Part shown: positions 6,870-16,215 of the stretch, in pieces
How the letters are laid out: each line of letters starts with the position of its first letter
Position numbering within the stretch: the stretch's first letter is position 1
Assembly (NCBI GenBank): GCA_910574015.1
Contig: CAJSYQ010000007.1
Span: forward strand, 1-64,000
From: Eubacteriaceae bacterium
Lineage (GTDB): Bacteria; Bacillota; Clostridia; Lachnospirales; Lachnospiraceae
Length of the DNA stretch: 64,000 bases
Direction of reading: 5' to 3'
Translations under genes and position numbers: made by a program
Notes under the pieces: generated by a model
Told to the model about the DNA's origin: nothing
Seen by the model: the letters and a program-made list of their open reading frames with translations, nothing else
Database searches by the model: none

Positions 6870-8603
6870 TTAGCTCCACTGCGCCTCAAAGAGATTTTTA
6901 TAAAATCCGCCCTCTGCCAACAGCTCTTCGTGACTGCCCTGTTCGATCACGCGTCCGTCCTTCATCACAAGGATCACATCCGCCTCCTGTATCGTGGACA
7001 GCCGGTGCGCCACGATAAAACTGGTACGGCCTTCCATCATGCGGCCGAATGCCTGTTGGATCTTCATCTCCGTGCGCGTATCAATGGATGAAGTCGCCTC
7101 ATCCAGTATCAGGACCGGCGGCAGGCACAGCATAACCCTGGCAATACACAGAAGCTGCTTCTGTCCCGCTGACAGGCTTCCCCCATCCTCGCCGATCACC
7201 GTATCATATCCCTGTGGCAGACGTTTGACAAAACTGTGTGCATGGCTGGCCTTCGCTGCCCAGATCACCTCGTCCTCCGCGGCATCCGGACGCCCCATGG
7301 CAATATTTTCCCGGATCGTGCCGCGTTTCAGCCATGTTTCCTGCAGCACCATGCCATAATTATTGCGCAGGCTCTCTCTGGTAACTCTGCGTATGTCCCT
7401 CCCCGACACCTGAATACTGCCGCTGTTTACATCATAGAAACGCATCAGAAGATTAATGAGCGTCGTCTTTCCGCAGCCCGTGGGTCCCACAACAGCCACC
7501 CGCTGTCCCTTATTGACATGAAGGTGGAAGTCCTCAATCAGCTTCTGATCCGGCTCATAGGAAAAGTAGACGTCTTCAATGTCTACCCTGCCGTCTGAAT
7601 GTTCCAGGATTTCTGCTCCCTCTGGCTCTTTCGGCTCCGTCTCCTGTGCGATGAGCTCCAGTACCCGTCCCGCACAGGCTATGGCATTCTGAAGCTCCGT
7701 AACGACACCAGAGATTTCATTAAATGGCTTCGTATACTGATTGGCATAACTGAGGAAGCAGGAAAGCTGACCCACCGAGATTCCTCCCCGCACGGCGTAG
7801 ACAGCACCAAAGATCCCCACAGCGGCATAGACGAGGCTGTTGACAAAACGGGTGGCCGGATTCGTAATAGAAGAGAAAAACGTTCCCTTCAGAGAGCAGT
7901 CCCGCAGCCTCTCATTGATCTCATCAAATTGTTCCATGGCCTCTTCCTCGTGGCCAAACGCCTGAACTACCTTCTGATTGCCCACCATTTCCTCAATGAG
8001 AGCAGTCTGTTCCCCTCTTGTCTCAGACTGCAGCCGGAACATCTGGTAAGTCCTCTTGGCAATAAAGCTTGCCACAAAGAGCGATACCGGGGTGATCACT
8101 ACAACCACAATAGTGATGGGTACGCTGACACTGATCATAAATCCCAGTGTGCCCAATATGGTAATGATCCCCGTGAAAAGCTGGGTAAAGCCCATCAAAA
8201 GCCCGTCGGCAAACTGATCCGCATCCGCAATGACACGGCTCACCACCTCACCGTAGGAGTGGCTGTCGATATAACTGAGAGGCAGGCGCTGGATCCGTTG
8301 GAAGGCGTCTTCCCGTATATCCCTCACCACGCCATATGTGATCTTATTATTGCATACGTTCATCACCCACTGGGCTGCCATGGTCAGGGCAACAGAAATC
8401 GCAATCTTTTTGCAAATGTTTAGTACTGCATCAAAGTCTACGGCACCTCTGCCGGCAATATGATCCACGGCATCCCCTGTAAGAATAGGTATATACAGGG
8501 TAAGCGCCACCGTCACCACCGCCAGCAGCAGCGACAGGATCAGATATACCCAGTATCGGCGAATATACTGCAGCACCTTATGGATCGTCTCTTTCTGTGT
8601 CAT
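6870..8603 (-). CDS. ABC exporter half-transporter with the intact catalytic site
   Basis: 577 residues: six-helix exporter membrane domain (about 15-310) and nucleotide-binding domain (about 335-575). Walker A GPTGCGKTT is at 373-381, the signature is LSAGQ at 477-481 (A replacing the first G), Walker B ends D501-E502 with the catalytic Glu intact, and the H-loop reads VAHRLST. It starts directly after the stop of the partner gene with AAAGGGGG upstream, so the two are translated together. Known heterodimeric exporters (YfiB/YfiC, BmrCD, TM287/288) share this layout. Probable drug, lipid or peptide efflux; substrate unknown. Confidence 0.92.
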   Translation of the reverse strand: MTQKETIHKVLQYIRRYWVYLILSLLLAVVTVALTLYIPILTGDAVDHIAGRGAVDFDAVLNICKKIAISVALTMAAQWVMNVCNNKITYGVVRDIREDAFQRIQRLPLSYIDSHSYGEVVSRVIADADQFADGLLMGFTQLFTGIITILGTLGFMISVSVPITIVVVVITPVSLFVASFIAKRTYQMFRLQSETRGEQTALIEEMVGNQKVVQAFGHEEEAMEQFDEINERLRDCSLKGTFFSSITNPATRFVNSLVYAAVGIFGAVYAVRGGISVGQLSCFLSYANQYTKPFNEISGVVTELQNAIACAGRVLELIAQETEPKEPEGAEILEHSDGRVDIEDVYFSYEPDQKLIEDFHLHVNKGQRVAVVGPTGCGKTTLINLLMRFYDVNSGSIQVSGRDIRRVTRESLRNNYGMVLQETWLKRGTIRENIAMGRPDAAEDEVIWAAKASHAHSFVKRLPQGYDTVIGEDGGSLSAGQKQLLCIARVMLCLPPVLILDEATSSIDTRTEMKIQQAFGRMMEGRTSFIVAHRLSTIQEADVILVMKDGRVIEQGSHEELLAEGGFYKNLFEAQWS

Positions 8604-10340
8604 CTAGCGCGCCCCCTTTCCATACTGGCTTTCATAAATCTCCCGGTATACCCCGCAGCTGTCCATCAGCGCTTCGTGACTGCCCAGCCCTACAATCTCA
8701 CCGTCGTCCAGCACTACGATACGATCGGCATTTCTCACTGATGCCGCCCGCTGGGACACGATAAACAGCGTCATATCTGTCAGTTCTTCCCGGATCGCTT
8801 TCCTCAGCGCTGCATCTGTGGCATAGTCAAGCGCCGACGCGCTGTCATCCAGAATAAGAATTTCAGGATGCCGCACCAGTGCCCGGGCAATGGCAAGACG
8901 CTGTCTCTGCCCGCCGGAGAAGTTCCGTCCCTCCTGTTCCACCGGTTCGTCCAGTCCCGCCTTCTTTTTCTTCACTACCTCCTCGGCCTGGGCCACCCGG
9001 AGCGCCTGCCATAATTCCTCCTCCGTCGCCTCCGGTCTTCCCCACAGAAGATTGGACCGGATCGTCCCCTGAAAGAGAACGGATTTCTGCATCACGATCC
9101 CCACCTTGGCTCGCAGTTCTTTTAGGGAATACTCCTTCGCCTCAAGGCCGTCAATTTTCAGGTGCCCGGATGAAATATCATAAAAGCGCGGGATCAGGTG
9201 CACCAGCGAGGTTTTGCCAGAGCCGGTGCCGCCGATAATCCCGATGGTCTCCCCCCGTCTGACTGAGAAATCAATATCTGTCAGGGAATTGTCGGATGCC
9301 CCCGGATAGACCAGATTCACATGGTCAAATATTATAGAATCCTCTGTCTCTTCATGTCCATCCGGCGCATTTACATCGGCCGGGGATTCCGCCAGTCCTG
9401 GTTCCCGGTCAAAGACCTCCTGAATGCGGTTTCCACATGCCACCGCTTTATTTACTGTGACAATAAGATTTGCCAATTTCACCAGTTCCACCAGAATCTG
9501 GGACATGTAATTTACAAGCGCCACTACCTCACCCTGTGTCAGCACCCCGTTGTCCACATGAACGGCCCCGATCCAGATCAGGGCGATAATGGCTCCATTA
9601 ATTATGATATATGTCACCGGATTCATCAGTGCCGCGATCCGGCCCACCACCATCTGCACATGGTTCAGGGCATCGTTTTCAGCAGTAAACCGTTCATTCT
9701 CTTCCCGCTGTTTATTAAAGGCCCGGAGTACTCTCGCCCCCGTCAGGTTCTCACGGGTCCTGCCAAGGATCCGGTCCAATGCCGCCTGCACCTTTTTGTA
9801 TAATGGGATGCTGGCCAGCATAACGCCAAAAACTACAATGCATAGCAGCGGAATCGCCACTACAAAGACCAGGGCCGCCTTCACATCAATGGTAAAGGCC
9901 ATGATCATAGCGCCCACAACAATAAAGGGCGAGCGCATAAACAGCCGGAGCACCAGATTCACACCGCTCTGCACCTGGTTGGCGTCACTGGTCATGCGTG
10001 TGATCAGAGTGGAAGTTCCCACCTGATCCATATCCCCAAAGGATAATTTCTGGATATGGCGGAACAGCTCCTGCTTCAATCTGGCAGAAAAGCTCACCGC
10101 CGCCTTCGCAGCAAAATATTGTGCCGTGAGAGACGCCGTCAGCCCAATGATGGCAAGCAGCGCCAGCACCGCCCCCATCCAGGCGATGGTCCCATAATCC
10201 TTCTCCCCAATACCCACATCGATGATCCTTGCCATCACCAGGGGGACAAATAATTCAAAGGAAGCCTCCAGCAGCTTGAAAAGCGGTGCCAGAATGCTCT
10301 CCTTCCGGTAATCCTTTAAAAAACGCAGTAACTCTTTCAT
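8604..10340 (-). CDS. ABC exporter half-transporter with a degenerate ATP site
   Basis: 578 residues: membrane domain (about 10-310) and nucleotide-binding domain (about 335-575). Walker A GGTGSGKTS is at 370-378 and the signature FSGGQ at 474-478 is good. The residue after the Walker B Asp is D499 where Glu is normal, and the H-loop histidine is Gln (VSQRAAS). The Walker A/B of this chain therefore builds the non-hydrolysing site, while its signature completes the active site of its partner. GGAGG lies six bases before the ATG. The tetR gene and a terminator lie just upstream. Confidence 0.92.
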   Translation of the reverse strand: MKELLRFLKDYRKESILAPLFKLLEASFELFVPLVMARIIDVGIGEKDYGTIAWMGAVLALLAIIGLTASLTAQYFAAKAAVSFSARLKQELFRHIQKLSFGDMDQVGTSTLITRMTSDANQVQSGVNLVLRLFMRSPFIVVGAMIMAFTIDVKAALVFVVAIPLLCIVVFGVMLASIPLYKKVQAALDRILGRTRENLTGARVLRAFNKQREENERFTAENDALNHVQMVVGRIAALMNPVTYIIINGAIIALIWIGAVHVDNGVLTQGEVVALVNYMSQILVELVKLANLIVTVNKAVACGNRIQEVFDREPGLAESPADVNAPDGHEETEDSIIFDHVNLVYPGASDNSLTDIDFSVRRGETIGIIGGTGSGKTSLVHLIPRFYDISSGHLKIDGLEAKEYSLKELRAKVGIVMQKSVLFQGTIRSNLLWGRPEATEEELWQALRVAQAEEVVKKKKAGLDEPVEQEGRNFSGGQRQRLAIARALVRHPEILILDDSASALDYATDAALRKAIREELTDMTLFIVSQRAASVRNADRIVVLDDGEIVGLGSHEALMDSCGVYREIYESQYGKGAR

Positions 10341-10399
10341 AATAATCCTCCAATCAGCTCAGCGGCATCCATTGAAGCCAACCGTTAAGTCAGATATAA

Positions 10400-10427
10400 G
10401 AGACCCAGATCTCACGATCTGGGTCTC
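10400..10427 (-). terminator. 12-bp perfect hairpin after tetR
   Basis: GAGACCCAGATC and GATCTGGGTCTC pair perfectly around a 4-base loop, three bases after the tetR stop. The downstream minus-strand run is only TTATAT, so it may be a terminator or a read-through brake between tetR and the ABC genes. Confidence 0.6.
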
Positions 10428-10430
10428 CAC

Positions 10431-11045
10431 TCATTCTTCAAATCGGTGAATGATATCCCTTATGACATTATACAACTCCGGCTTGAGTTCTGCAAGTGTT
10501 ACTGGTTCCTGATTCAGGATCACATTATGACAGGTAGAATTGATCAGTTCCACGATCATATAGAGCATCAATTCCGGATTGCGGAACTGACGTCCAGATT
10601 CCCGCAGCATTGTCTGATAGCCCTCATAAAAGCTATAGCCGTTATCTTCGTCGCTGGTCACCAGAAGGCTGTGAAACACACCCCAGCTAAGATTCTTTGA
10701 AATAAAACCGAGAAGGCGCTTATCTTCGTCCAGGGCATTGATGACCGAATCGGCAATAAAGATTATGGCATCCTCCAGTGTGGCGGATTCCGATTCCGTC
10801 AGCCCGTTCTCCTTCATCTTCTGCAATGCGTGGAAGAACAGCTGCCTTGCCTTTGCCGCGATCAGCTTATCCCTTATATCAAACTTATCTTTAAAGTACA
10901 GATAAAAGGTTCCCTTCGCCATGTTGGCCTTCTTGACAATATCCGATATGGAGGTGTCGTTGATGCCCTGGGAGGTGAACAGCGCAAATGCAGCGCCCAG
11001 CAGGGATTCCCTTTTCTGTTTCTTCTTGTCATCTACTTTTCCCAC
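10431..11045 (-). CDS. TetR/AcrR family repressor
   Basis: 204 residues starting with GTG at 11045 (GGAGG seven bases upstream). The N-terminal helix-turn-helix is at about residues 10-55 (LLGAAFALFTSQGINDTSISDIVKKANMAKGTFYLYFKDK cut at its ends here to LLGAAFALFTSQG and AKGTFYLYFK); the rest is the ligand-binding dimer domain. It sits last in the mmpL / YhgE-like / tetR unit, whose promoter has two TGACC-N3-GGTCA palindromes, the usual size for a TetR-type site, so autorepression of the efflux operon is likely. It may also touch the ABC exporter genes beyond the hairpin. Confidence 0.9.
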   Translation of the reverse strand: MGKVDDKKKQKRESLLGAAFALFTSQGINDTSISDIVKKANMAKGTFYLYFKDKFDIRDKLIAAKARQLFFHALQKMKENGLTESESATLEDAIIFIADSVINALDEDKRLLGFISKNLSWGVFHSLLVTSDEDNGYSFYEGYQTMLRESGRQFRNPELMLYMIVELINSTCHNVILNQEPVTLAELKPELYNVIRDIIHRFEE

Positions 11046-11084
11046 AATTCCACCTCCCGGCCTCTGCCTGCGTACAAGTATTTA

Positions 11085-13103
11085 TCATTCATCCTCTTTT
11101 GTTACCGATTCCGTCTCGATCACAAACTTGACATCGCCGTCCATACCTTTTCCGATCCCGCTGAAATTCTTATACTCCCTGCCGGCCTCTGCCACCGCTC
11201 TCACCCGGTCCAGCAATGCTTTAAAATCATCCTCATACACAGCATTCAGCTTCTGGATGCCCTCTTTGCTGAATTTGGATATTCCCTCTGACAGTGAATC
11301 CGCTCCGTCCGCCAGTCTTCCGCTGGCACTCTCCAGCTGATCGACACCGCTGATAAGCTTATCTGTGGATTTCTGCAGGCTCTTACCGCCCTTATTCAAT
11401 GCTTTCGCTCCCTTATTCAGCTTAACGGCACTCTTCTTCATGGTCTTACTTGCCTTCATAAGCTGGTCGGCGCCCTTTGTCAGTGTCTTATCATTGGCGG
11501 TAAGCGTCTCGCCGCCCTCTTTCAGTGTTTTTATACTGGATACCAGTACGGGAACCTGCTGCTTTAACTGGCCGGATGCCTTGGTCAGGGTGGAAGAATT
11601 CTTTGAGAGGGTACTCAGTCCGTCCATCACCGTTCCCACTCCTGCTGAAACGGCATCGGCACCTTTTTTCAACTCGCTGTCCGTACCGGTGGCCTGCCTC
11701 AGCCCGGCAATATACTTCTCCTCACCCACTGTGATCTGATCCAGCATGGCAAATGCCTCAATCTGGTCGGTATCGACTCCCGCTGCCTTCAGCTGCTGTT
11801 TCAGCCCGGCTACCAGCTGCTTTTCCTTTGCCTGCAGCTCCTGCAGATCCCCCACCGTTTCATTTACCCGGGAGATTCCATCCGATACTGCTTTCGTGCC
11901 TGACTTCAGCTTTGTCACATTTTCTTTCGATCCCATCTTATCAACATTTGCCGTATAACTGATCAGCCCTGTGTCAAAAGCATTGATCTGCGCCGGAAGC
12001 CCTGATACAGCAGAATACAGATCTCTGTTTCCCTCTGCGATCTTATCGGCACCCGCCACATAGCTTTTGGCTCCCTTTGCCAGGCTAACGACGCCGTCCG
12101 TATATTCATTCACACCGCTCACCAGCTGGGAACCGCCCTTCGCCAGCGTACGGATACCGCCAGTAATCTTCTTCACACCCTCTTTGTTATACTTGTAAAT
12201 AGAGCTCTTCAGTTCTCCCATCTTATCATTGTATTTATGCATATTATCCATCAATTCCCCGGAGCCGTCAAGTAATTTATCTGTGGCGTCCGTCAGATCA
12301 TCCAGCTTTTCTTCCAGATCATCGAGATCTTCCACATCATCCAGATCCAGATCGTTCAGCAGGCTGGGACTGCCGAAGGTAAATGTATTACCCATGGAGA
12401 AATCCGTCACATCTGCTTCTACTGTAAACTCCTGCGGGATCCTGTCCGCCGCATCCTCCTCCAGTCCAAGGCTCTCTGCAAGACCAGGTAATCCCATTCC
12501 TACTACGATATTATTGGAACCGTCATTGATCACGCGCCCGTGGTCAATCTGGATATTTGAGAAATTTTCCGATGGCAGGATCATTCCTGTCCCCATAACA
12601 AAAGGAGTATAAATTGTCTCTTTCTCACCATTTATTTTCTTTGTCTGACGGGAACGGTTAATATAAGAAACTTGCATCTCCATCCTGCCGCTCTTCCCCA
12701 GCATATCCTGTGCTGTCATCTCTTCCCCATCCAGTGTATAGCGGATCTGTACACTTACCGGAAGCTCCTTTGTGGTCTTTCCCTGATAATAGATATCCTG
12801 CCCGGCCGTGCTCCATTCCACGGAATTACCTGACTGGGAAAACTTCTCGTCACCCTTTACGTTAGTAATATCGGTCAGGCCGGAACTGTCTTTCAATGTC
12901 CCCTTTGCCAGGCCGGAATCCTGCAGCCAGTCTGCCACTGTAACCTGTAAGATCTCCCCGTCTGCCCCGGCAGTGGCATATACGGATTCCTGCTTGCTTA
13001 CCCTCTTCGCCTCTGTATACGTAGTATTGCACAAAACCATACCAAGTATCAGTGCCCCGCTGATCACCGTTTTTCCTATTCTCTTCCCATTTTTCTGATT
13101 CAT
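11085..13103 (-). CDS. Exported YhgE-like coiled-coil repeat protein
   Basis: 672 residues. A signal-like N terminus (about 1-32) leads into a beta-type domain (to about 250), then a long region of 11-residue alanine-glycine-leucine repeats (about 265-610: GSGELMDNMHK, GGSQLVSGVNE, GADQLMKASKT) typical of YhgE/Pip-type proteins. Unlike full YhgE/Pip there are no C-terminal membrane helices: the chain ends in a short hydrophilic segment. It probably forms an extended outer partner of the MMPL protein encoded 30 bases upstream. The start ATG has AAGGATGG upstream. Unequal exchange among repeats could vary its length between strains. Confidence 0.8.
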   Translation of the reverse strand: MNQKNGKRIGKTVISGALILGMVLCNTTYTEAKRVSKQESVYATAGADGEILQVTVADWLQDSGLAKGTLKDSSGLTDITNVKGDEKFSQSGNSVEWSTAGQDIYYQGKTTKELPVSVQIRYTLDGEEMTAQDMLGKSGRMEMQVSYINRSRQTKKINGEKETIYTPFVMGTGMILPSENFSNIQIDHGRVINDGSNNIVVGMGLPGLAESLGLEEDAADRIPQEFTVEADVTDFSMGNTFTFGSPSLLNDLDLDDVEDLDDLEEKLDDLTDATDKLLDGSGELMDNMHKYNDKMGELKSSIYKYNKEGVKKITGGIRTLAKGGSQLVSGVNEYTDGVVSLAKGAKSYVAGADKIAEGNRDLYSAVSGLPAQINAFDTGLISYTANVDKMGSKENVTKLKSGTKAVSDGISRVNETVGDLQELQAKEKQLVAGLKQQLKAAGVDTDQIEAFAMLDQITVGEEKYIAGLRQATGTDSELKKGADAVSAGVGTVMDGLSTLSKNSSTLTKASGQLKQQVPVLVSSIKTLKEGGETLTANDKTLTKGADQLMKASKTMKKSAVKLNKGAKALNKGGKSLQKSTDKLISGVDQLESASGRLADGADSLSEGISKFSKEGIQKLNAVYEDDFKALLDRVRAVAEAGREYKNFSGIGKGMDGDVKFVIETESVTKEDE

Positions 13104-13133
13104 AATAAATCCATCCTTTCTCTATTCTCTCTA

Positions 13134-15212
13134 TCAATAGTCAATCTTACGCATATCCCATGTCGTCTTACAGATTATCTTATCAAATACAGTCAGCATC
13201 GCCGGCAGTAAAAGAATTACGATAATGGTACTGACCACCGCTCCTCTTGCCAGCAGGGTACAGATAGCCTTGATCATATCGATACTGGAGGATACTGTCA
13301 CGCCAAAGGTTGCCGCAAATAGACACATACCACTGATCATAATGGACTTCACCGACGTCCTGTGCGCGATGGAGATGGCCTCCTTCTTCGTCTTACGCCG
13401 CTCTGTCCTCTCCTTGTGATACCGGCTCGTCATCAGGATGGCATAGTCCACTGTCGCCCCCAGCTGGATCGTTCCAATCACGATACCAGCCACAAAGGGA
13501 AGGGATTCCCCGGTATAAAACGGCACCGACATATTGAGGAAGATGGCAAATTCTATCACCGTTACAAGGATCACTGGAATGCTGATGGATTTGAAGGTCA
13601 GCATAATGATCAGGAAGATGGCGATAACGGATACATAATTTACATTGGCCAGATCAATATCCGTCGTATCCTGCAGATCCTTCATCAGGGGAGCTTCACC
13701 GATCACCATGGATTCGGGACTGTATTCCTTTACGATGCCGCTGAGGGAGGCAATCTGGGCATTCACCTCATCCGTCGCGGATTTATAATCAGAGCAGATA
13801 AACTGCAGCTCATATTCCTCGCACTGAAGCATCTCGCGGTATTCCTTCGGAACCATTTCCACAGGGAAATTGGCGCCCACAAAGGAATCCATACCCAGAA
13901 CCCATTTCACGCCTTCTACGTCTTCCATTCTCTTCTGCATATCATTTTTATCCTTGGATGACAGCCCATTTTTCAGAAGAACGATATGCATATTATTCAT
14001 ATTAAACTCTTCCTGAAGCTTATTGTTTGCCACAGCGGAATCCAGTGTCTGAGGAAGTCCTGAGTCAATATTGTAATAGATGTCATAATTTTTATTTCCA
14101 TAATATGCCGGTCCCATCAGCACCACAAACAGAATCAGCGCCACTGGCCAGAGTTTCACCACCCTCTTCGAAAATCCGTCCATATTGGGGATCAGATTTT
14201 TATGATTGGTTTTGTCGATAAGCTTATCAAAACATAGGATCAGCGCCGGAAGCAGTGTAATGCATACGATCACACCGATGATCACTCCCTTGGCCATAAC
14301 TATGCCAAGATCCATACCCAGCTTAAAGGTCATGAAACACAGGGCGGCAAAGCCTGCAATGGTGGTTATGGAACTGCTGGTGACGGATTTGAATGTATTG
14401 GATATGGCATGCGCCATAGCGCGCTGCTTATCCCCCTCAAACCTCACTTTATTTGCCTCGTAGCTCTCCAACAGGAAAATGGAATAATCCATCGTGACAC
14501 CAAGCTGCAGGATCGCTGTCAGCGCCTGCGTGATATACGATATCTCGCCAAAGAAAATATTGCTCCCCATATTGTAGACAATGGAAATACCTATCCCCAT
14601 AAGGAAAATAAATGGGGTTACAAAAGAATCCATAGTCAGCAGCAGGACAAGCAGGGACAAGCCCGCTGCCACAGCCACATAAACCGGCATCTCCGCCAGG
14701 GCCAGATTTTTGATGTCCGTAACGACACCGGACATACCGCTGATAAACGCCTGTTTATCTACGACCCTGCGCATATCTGCGATGGCATCCATCGTAGTAT
14801 CGGCAGAGGTGGTATCATCAAAGAGTGCGATCATCATCGTGGCGTCGCCATGGAACAGCGCATCCCTCAGCCTGTCGGGGATCATTTCTACAGGAATGGT
14901 AATATCTGCCACATCATCATACCAGATGACCTTCTCCACATGTTCCACATCCTTCAACTTCTCTTTTAGCTCCGCCACCTCTTTGTTTTCCATATTTTCC
15001 ACAACTACCATGGAAAACGCTCCCATGCCGAATTTATCCACCATGGTATCCTGCCCGGATACTGTTTCCAGGGAATCTGGAAGATAACTGAGCAGATCGT
15101 AGTTGATCCGTGTCTTTACATATCCAAAGACTGCAGGAATGAACAATACAACTGCAAATATAAGTATAAGAATCTTGTGTCTGGCAACCCATTTGCCGAA
15201 CTTAATTGCCAT
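13134..15212 (-). CDS. MMPL-type RND exporter
   Basis: 692 residues. The chain has two halves, each with one helix, a large outer loop (about 35-165 and 385-525) and five helices. The conserved helix-4 charges are visible as GVTMDYSIFLLESYE and GATVDYAILMTSRYH. These proteins use the proton gradient to export lipids, glycolipids or drugs. The ATG at 15212 follows AAAGGAGG; a longer reading to 15308 runs through the promoter and operators and is rejected. First gene of the unit with the YhgE-like protein and TetR repressor. Confidence 0.9.
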   Translation of the reverse strand: MAIKFGKWVARHKILILIFAVVLFIPAVFGYVKTRINYDLLSYLPDSLETVSGQDTMVDKFGMGAFSMVVVENMENKEVAELKEKLKDVEHVEKVIWYDDVADITIPVEMIPDRLRDALFHGDATMMIALFDDTTSADTTMDAIADMRRVVDKQAFISGMSGVVTDIKNLALAEMPVYVAVAAGLSLLVLLLTMDSFVTPFIFLMGIGISIVYNMGSNIFFGEISYITQALTAILQLGVTMDYSIFLLESYEANKVRFEGDKQRAMAHAISNTFKSVTSSSITTIAGFAALCFMTFKLGMDLGIVMAKGVIIGVIVCITLLPALILCFDKLIDKTNHKNLIPNMDGFSKRVVKLWPVALILFVVLMGPAYYGNKNYDIYYNIDSGLPQTLDSAVANNKLQEEFNMNNMHIVLLKNGLSSKDKNDMQKRMEDVEGVKWVLGMDSFVGANFPVEMVPKEYREMLQCEEYELQFICSDYKSATDEVNAQIASLSGIVKEYSPESMVIGEAPLMKDLQDTTDIDLANVNYVSVIAIFLIIMLTFKSISIPVILVTVIEFAIFLNMSVPFYTGESLPFVAGIVIGTIQLGATVDYAILMTSRYHKERTERRKTKKEAISIAHRTSVKSIMISGMCLFAATFGVTVSSSIDMIKAICTLLARGAVVSTIIVILLLPAMLTVFDKIICKTTWDMRKIDY

Positions 15213-15248
15213 CGTTTCAGCCTCCTTTACAAATCTTTTGAAAAAGTA

Positions 15249-15308
15249 TGACCGGTGGTCATTTTCTACACTGTATGCAAGTGTAGCACAAAAATGACCA
15301 TCGGTCAA
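15249..15308 (-). promoter_or_regulatory. mmpL promoter with two TetR-type operators
   Basis: Minus-strand TTGACC (15308-15303), 17 bases, TACACT (15285-15280). Two near-identical palindromes TGACC-N3-GGTCA sit at 15295-15307, covering the -35, and 15249-15261, downstream of the start, 46 bp centre to centre. Between them is another palindrome, TACACT/AGTGTA (15267-15285), over the -10. The layout fits repression by the TetR protein encoded in this operon. Confidence 0.72.
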
Positions 15309-15330
15309 CCTTTTTTAAATAAAATTCCTA

Positions 15331-15360
15331 AAAAAATACCCTGGGGAACTCTCCAGGGTA
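15331..15360 (-). terminator. Strong Rho-independent terminator of the RsgI-like locus
   Basis: TACCCTGG and CCAGGGTA pair perfectly around an 8-base loop and are followed on the minus strand by seven T's (15336-15331). It lies 57 bases after the last stop of the RsgI-like remnant and just before the mmpL promoter, insulating the two. Confidence 0.85.
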
Positions 15361-15416
15361 CACAACTCATAACGCTATTTCATTTAATTCCAACCGGCGG
15401 TGCGGAACAGCTGCGC

Positions 15417-15969
15417 TCAGTGATGTCCCTCTCCATGATGGCCTTCATTCTGGTGATGTTCATCAATCAGGCCATGGATCTCTGTCATGGTCATATGACG
15501 GCAGTCGTCCACTGTTATGGATTCATCATAACGGGCCAGTTCCAGATAGGCAGAATACCTGCCCACCGATACCGCATATTCATGTGCCTTGGCCACAAGA
15601 GAAAGATCCGTGCTAAAGCTGCTGCTGTGATAACCTATCCGGCTTACACAGCTCTCCAGACCAGCTCTTCATATCCTCACTTTCCACCAATAGGTCAATG
15701 GCCTCCGTATACTTCTTCCCTTTCAGGGACAATTTCTCTATAATTCTTTTTCCCTCATCGTTGTAAGCGGCCACCGATATCACCTTGTCAAACCGATTCA
15801 GGGCCAGCTCGATGGATGGATCGACATCAATGCTTACATAGGAAACCGGCAGCTGGATCCAGGCGTATCCCCCCATCCCCATCAGCAGAAATAGGGCGGC
15901 ACAGGCCGCTGCCAGCGCAATGCGGAGTCCCGGCCGGCATCTCATAAACCGTCTCCAATGAAACGACAC
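15417..15969 (-). pseudogene. Frameshifted RsgI-like anti-sigma factor remnant
   Basis: A membrane helix (about residues 15-35) is followed by an RsgI-like middle domain (YVSIDVDPSIELALNRFD, ISVAAYNDEGKRI). The frame breaks near 15640-15670, reaching an early stop at 15613. The next frame continues with the family's tail: AHEYAVSVGRYSAYLEL, VDDCRHMTMTEIHGLI and a His-rich end, stopping TGA at 15417-15419. The linker between the two is shorter than expected for the family, so a small deletion with frame change is likely. The cytoplasmic anti-sigma domain at the N terminus is also missing, and the GTG at 15969 has no ribosome site. Programmed frameshifting is a less likely alternative. Confidence 0.65.
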
Positions 15970-16135
15970 TGCGCCGAAGCTTCGTTGTATGATGTTTTCC
16001 TGTCACCCTGCACCCCTTCATGATACTGCAGCGATGACTTTTGGCCTTTGCCTCTGCTGTCGTACAATCTGCCATCCCCGTCAGCAAAGACAGGGACAGA
16101 AGTCCGGCTGCTCCAAACATGATCACTTTTTTCAT
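15827..16135 (-). CDS. Small exported protein fused out of frame to the RsgI-like remnant
   Basis: A strong AGGAGG eight bases before ATG 16135 starts a 102-codon frame with a signal peptide (MKKVIMFGAAGLLSLSLLTG, cleavage probably after TTAEA). The mature part begins with a Cys/His-bearing stretch (SHRCSIMKGCRVTGKHHTT) and then, from about residue 60, overlaps the RsgI-like coding sequence in another frame, so that part is probably meaningless. The likely history is a deletion joining the start of a small exported protein to the middle of the anti-sigma gene. Expressed from the ECF-type promoter at 16216-16248. Confidence 0.4.
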   Translation of the reverse strand: MKKVIMFGAAGLLSLSLLTGMADCTTAEAKAKSHRCSIMKGCRVTGKHHTTKLRRSVVSLETVYEMPAGTPHCAGSGLCRPISADGDGGIRLDPAAGFLCKH

Positions 16136-16215
16136 ACTCTTTTCCTCCTGACACTTTCCTTATACTCCGCAGCATAGCAGCCAGACGGCGCCAGGCTGCC
16201 TCTCTCTGGTTTCAC

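Noticed and set aside
7599-8423. 274-codon plus-strand frame in the ABC gene
   Set aside because: Antisense shadow of a membrane domain; no domain or ribosome site.
15213-15308. Longer start for the MMPL protein
   Set aside because: It would translate through promoter and operators; AAAGGAGG belongs to 15212.
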